NCBI GenBank assembly: GCA_021464245.1
Contig: JADCRB010000004.1
Location: forward strand, 1,545,103-1,609,102
Source of the DNA: Carallia brachiata
Lineage: Eukaryota > Streptophyta > Magnoliopsida > Malpighiales > Rhizophoraceae
Reading direction: 5' to 3'
Length of the DNA: 64,000 nt
In this document: positions 60,101 through 64,000 of the stretch, piece by piece
How positions within the stretch are numbered: position 1 is the first letter of the stretch
Layout of the letters: the number at the start of each line of letters is the position of its first letter
Made by a program: the position numbers and the translations under genes
Notes under the pieces: generated by a model
The model's database searches: none
Seen by the model: only the letters and a program-made list of their open reading frames with translations
Told to the model about the DNA's origin: nothing

Positions 60101-63100
60101 CCAAAATGATATATATCTCATGTTTCCGGCTAGGATCAAAGAAATAAATAAATCTCACGTGATGAGCAAAAACTACTCATTACTCAAAACATACCAAAAA
60201 TACATCAAACATATATGTGCTGCCCAATTAAAAGCCAAAAATATGCGTTTCAGGATGCAATTACATATAGCACAACTTACTTCAGAAAATGTCTTCACAA
60301 AACCAGTGCGGTTGCCCTTTGGAGAGGCACTCAATGCTTTTTGCCGAAGGACATGATTTTCATCCTCTAAATTTGAAAGTTTTTCCTCAAGGCTACACAT
60401 GGAAAGGAATTTATTAAGATAATAAATTAAAAACTTAAGCAACGGCTAGGTAACAACAGATATCTAATATAACAATGGTTTACACTAAAAAACCTAGAAT
60501 CTAGTTCAGATGGAGACCACATAAGTTTCAGAAAGACATTGCATTGTTAAAAAAAAAAAAAAAAAAAGGCTAGTAATTGCACTAACGTGGAACAAGGACT
60601 TCAAACTTCTATAGAAGACTCAGACTAAACACAACAGCAATGGAAAAAAAACCAAGCAATGATAAGATCAGTAAAGTGATCAAGTAGACAGCTTATTTTG
60701 TTGAATCAACAAGATCAATAATTATATATAATACTCTGCATCATAATACCTTCGAACACTCTGTTGAAGTTGAGAACACTTCTCTTCAATTTCCTTCAAC
60801 TTTTCATTGCTATCATTAGTGCTATTCTGAGCTTTCATGAGTTCAAGCTCTAGAGCTGAGTTCTTCTTTTCCAATATGTCCAAAGAACTCTGTACGCCAA
60901 CACAAATTTTCAGGGAATATTGCCTCCCAAAGATGGGATACACTCAATTCAACTCTTACAACCATGCCATTAATCCAAGCCATGGTTTTACTCATGCTTT
61001 TGTGAATGAAATGGTGAAAGATTCAAAAGAAAATGTGAACATTGTTAATATGAGTATCACAGATACACTTAGACTGAAATGAGTAAAAATTTCTCTTCAC
61101 AGTAACGTTTCATAAAGCTAAAGGAATGAACTGATTACTTGGAACAATTATATGAAGAAACTATCTAACAAACTCATAAACAATTACCTTTAACAAAGCA
61201 TTTTCTTTTCTCAATTCAGCCATAGAAATAATTTCTCTTTCCAATGCTGACTTTTCCTTCACTGATAGTTCTAACTGATTTTGTAACACTGCATTCTTGT
61301 TGCACTCATTTATAGTAGCCAATTTAGCAGCATCTAACTCAAGACCCAAGGATTCCAATGTTCTCTGAAGCTTGGAAATTTCAACCAACTTTGCTTCTTC
61401 ATTAGACATCTGCATTCCAGTCACAGAAACCGAAAAAGGTAACACAGTCAAATAAAGATGCAGAGTTTGGGGGTGCCATTAGAACATTTCAACAGGTTGG
61501 AAAAAATAAAACTTCAATAACAAAAATAAATACCCGCAATCTTTTTTCTAAATGCAACCGCAACGTTAGATCTTCTATCTGTTTCTCAAGTTTATTCTTA
61601 GCTAAACGCAAGGCACCTGCTTCATTAGCCTCCTGCAAGACAAAAATGAATAAGATCACACTGCCATTACACAATAAATACAGGATAATTTGTGATAGAC
61701 CTAAGTTGCATTTAGTTATTTGGAGGATACTATATATTCCACTTGAACAAGAGTCATTATTACTGGGTTGAATGCAACAAAACTTGAAAACGACCATTTT
61801 ATACGAGCAAACCTTCATTCTATCTTGATGACCAACAAATGACGAGCAAAAAAGATGCAGACAAACTGAATTTACTGGCTTACTAGGCAAAATTATCTTT
61901 GTCTTGGGTTGTAGCCCAACAAAGAAAGGCAAATAAAAGACATCTGAATTTCTCAATTCATTTTCAAGAAAGCGTTCAAAAACCTTCAAAGTGTGACGTC
62001 AATCCATAGCCTTCTTTACACACTTTAATCAATACATGTCTATGGGCCACAAATGAAAAAAAAAAAATAGAGAGGCAACATTTCTCCTTTATATATAAGA
62101 ATATTTGAAAGTTTTACTTTTTGTATTCTGTCTAATATGCTTCCAGATGGAGACCCTACTTGAGCAACTTTCAATAACATTTTGTACCTTTTCAACATAA
62201 AAAGAAACATAAAATTTGGATGCAAAAATAAAAGGCAAGGTAGTATTTTGTTGCACTTTTTTAAGCTGGCGAAGCTCTCTTTTTGCCAGCTTTTGCCTCC
62301 AACGACATTGAATTGCAATGATAGAAATCTGATGATGTCGAAGAGCTGATCGGAACTTGTACATCCTCCAACATGCCTGACATAGTATTAGCTCCAAGTC
62401 AGAAATAAAAGCACTGAAGCCAAATTGCTAACAGCATCAAAAAAAAATTCCCATGGGAAGAAAGAACAGAAGTTTTTAGATTTCCCACTTTCCACAACCA
62501 AATCATCCATTCCCCAGGCAAAAAAGAATGCATGAAGTGCTCTTTCTAGTTCCAACAATATTAATAGCAATCAACATGAAACCAAAACTAATCTTAAGTA
62601 ACATGAATAGGACTATAAGAAATGCAAAAGATTAGTCAAAAGGTAATGCCACTATCCAAAACACACTATATTCATTTAACAGGAACAAGACAGCCAAATA
62701 TGGCAATTTTATAGCCACCCTAATCACGTTCAAACCAAACAATATTAATTTCAGAGAGACAGGACAGATAACAGATATTATAAGAATGCCATAAGCATCC
62801 AGATGAGGTTCCAAAGTCAAGGTCGCCAATCCTTTGTCTCAGCATATGCACATACACTATGTCTGTGCACATATACGTCAAATCCCCATCAAAATGTAAA
62901 CCAAATCACAATGTATGCAATTCAACACTTCGTAATGCACCTGAATCACAACAGCAGCTTTATGCTTCTTTCCACGCCAAAATCTTAAGCGAGTCAAGAA
63001 ACCACGGATATTTGACTGCATAATAATAGTGGCTGAAACCATTTTTAGATAGGCATGTCTGGTTAGCCACATGCGAACATATTTCTGTATTGAAACAGCA

Positions 63101-63146
63101 GCTGCAGTCTCTCGTTTTGCAGAAAACATCTGCCGAGCAAGGCAAC
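54192..63146 (-). CDS. Class XI myosin, C-terminal part (neck, coiled coil, DIL domain)
   Basis: An actin motor that drives organelle movement and cytoplasmic streaming. Only the 3' part is in the window; the motor domain lies beyond 64000. Nineteen exons join in frame: 63146-62941, 62376-62257, 61632-61534, 61409-61188, 60889-60750, 60392-60281, 60085-60035, 59949-59848, 59685-59515, 59215-59066, 57914-57738, 57308-57174, 55449-55379, 55301-55202, 55119-55063, 54986-54930, 54832-54752, 54666-54584 and 54315-54192, giving 751 aa. Four IQ motifs, each binding a calmodulin-like light chain, are visible ([52 protein letters not shown]). A coiled coil follows (exons 3-6). The cargo-binding globular tail has [36 protein letters not shown] and the DIL-domain signature [20 protein letters not shown]. 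The protein ends LIQHQK. Which class XI member it is cannot be settled here. Confidence 0.93.
55630..55797 (+). mobile_element. tRNA-derived SINE in a myosin intron, with target duplication
   Basis: Lies in the 1.7-kb intron between exons 12 and 13. The A-box-like GACACCCTAGTGG (55639-55651) is followed by the B-box-like CAAGTTCTAATC (55683-55694). Flanks share CCAAATAAA(A)nCCTCA (55611-55629 and 55798-55811). The 3' end is AAATAAATAAATAAA. It is on the strand opposite to the gene. Related, older copies lie at 13.9 and 10.4 kb. Confidence 0.78.
58002..58429. mobile_element. hAT-like MITE rich in CCGGT motifs, in a myosin intron
   Basis: Ends are CAAGGTTGTCAGAACCGGACC (left) and the reverse complement of the right end, CAGTGTTGTTAGAACCGGACC. 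The flanking 8-bp duplication is GTAACAAC (57994-58001 and 58430-58437). GAACCGGT and ACCGGTT motifs in both orientations fill about 80-130 bp at each side. The core is AT-rich. CA-starting TIRs and an 8-bp duplication mark the hAT superfamily. It has no coding capacity and lies in the intron between myosin exons 10 and 11. Confidence 0.87.
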
Positions 63147-64000
63147 CTACAAATTTAAGAACCACTGTGAGCTCAAATAAAAGACCATGGTTATTGCAAT
63201 ACAAGAGAATAATCATCCAATAAAAATACACTGACCATTTATGGTTTTTCTAATTCCTACTGCTTCAGAAAAGCGATTAACCAGTTGAGAATAAACCACT
63301 AATCAGTTGAGAATAAACCACTTTGCTTAACATATGAAGTGTAGAAGACTAGAGGGCAAAACTGTTGGAATCAGAAGAAGAGGAATACTATCGGCAATAT
63401 ATAACTACAGGAAGATGGAAAATCAAGATTCTATCCTCAAAATCCCTTTAGTACGGTATCTCAAACAGAATTAATGATGCATCCTACAAAAACAAAGACA
63501 GAACAAATAGAAAGAAGTCTAGACAGTAGCGATTTGGGGATTGGGAAATGAAAGTGGGTTATGGGATGAGCCGGCCTCCTCGTCTAGATCCTTGAAGATC
63601 AAATACTAGAAAATATAGTTCTGGAATAACACCAGAATTAAGAAACACAAACTGGCCTTCTTTCCATCTTTGAAAGACACAGAACATGGACTCTCAAGAA
63701 TTTTTCTGGAGTGACTAATTACAGCACTCCTTAAAACTAAACTTCAACTAGTTTATGCATAACGGAACCTAGGACTACATTAAAAAAAAGGGCTTACTGA
63801 GAGAGTAGATCAACTAGGACAGACATAAATCACTGAGCCAAACTCCCATTTGGTGTAATGGTGTTATAGAAGCCCTTTTACGCCAATAAAAACCAGATAG
63901 ATATAAGTTATACAGAGAAAGAATAGACAACAAAAGAAGGTAACACTGAAAATGAAGTAGATGATGACGAAAATGTCACCATTTAAAAGATGGGAGAAGC
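63147..64000 (-). other. Myosin intron reaching the right edge
   Basis: Exon 1 of the visible set starts at 63146 with a GTAG acceptor in phase 1, so another exon must lie upstream. Translating the minus strand of 63150-64000 I found no IQ-motif or motor-domain peptide, so this is most likely one intron of over 850 bp. The duplicated words AACCAGTTGAGAATAAACCACT and ATCAGTTGAGAATAAACCACT near 63280-63320 form a short 22-bp tandem. Confidence 0.5.

Noticed and set aside
62157..62184. Possible micro-exon (LLKVAQ) between myosin exons 2 and 3
   Set aside because: Adding it breaks the reading phase. Direct joining gives [14 protein letters not shown], which has exactly the family's usual length.
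1..64000. CRISPR arrays, operons, bacterial signals, rRNA or tRNA genes
   Set aside because: None seen. Repeats are not regularly spaced, genes have introns, and the A/B boxes found belong to SINEs without a tRNA cloverleaf.

Overview
This window is nuclear DNA of a dicot plant. It is AT-rich, its genes carry many short GT-AG introns, and it encodes plant-specific families: a receptor-like cytoplasmic kinase, a GPA1-type G-alpha, a class XI myosin, a chalcone-isomerase-fold fatty-acid-binding protein, and a plant L1 LINE with RNase H. A woody rosid such as Citrus is my guess from the look of the proteins. The sequence does not prove it.

Layout. 1.2-3.3 kb: RIPK/PBL-like cytoplasmic kinase, minus strand, 5 exons. 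3.3-15.6 kb: gene-poor, with a 205-bp-period tandem repeat, a small MITE, an element with long inverted-repeat arms (about 7.0-9.3 kb) carrying an exon-like insert, and two decayed SINE-like copies. 15.7-18.5 kb: alpha/beta-hydrolase, plus strand, 5 exons. 18.9-20.2 kb: two non-autonomous DNA transposons. 21.5-27.4 kb: almost complete L1-type LINE (ORF1 intact, ORF2 broken by one stop and two frameshifts), followed by two SINEs with clear target-site duplications. 31.2-36.8 kb: heterotrimeric G-alpha gene, 13 coding exons. 37-41 kb: repeats, one SINE and a PIF/Harbinger-like MITE. 42.4-46.0 kb: FAP2-like gene, 10 exons. 47.1-48.2 kb: small plastid-targeted membrane protein of unknown function, minus strand, 3 exons. 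51.6-53.1 kb: OXS3-like stress gene, 2 exons. 54.2-63.1 kb: the 3' part of a class XI myosin, minus strand, 19 exons (IQ motifs, coiled coil, DIL domain). Its motor domain lies beyond the right edge.

The genes are independent transcription units and I see no cluster or shared pathway. Kinase, G-alpha and OXS3-like protein are signalling or stress functions. The myosin is cell-motility machinery, and FAP2 and the small membrane protein are probably plastid proteins. The most distinctive content is the mobile-element record: at least five SINE-like copies of several families (four inside or flanked by readable target duplications), two hAT-like elements with 8-bp duplications, Mutator-like long-TIR elements, and a young-looking LINE. 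I found no convincing new biological system. The points most worth a second look are the exon-like insert in the long-inverted-repeat element, the SINE with a perfect 16-bp duplication, and the two possible starts of the G-alpha.
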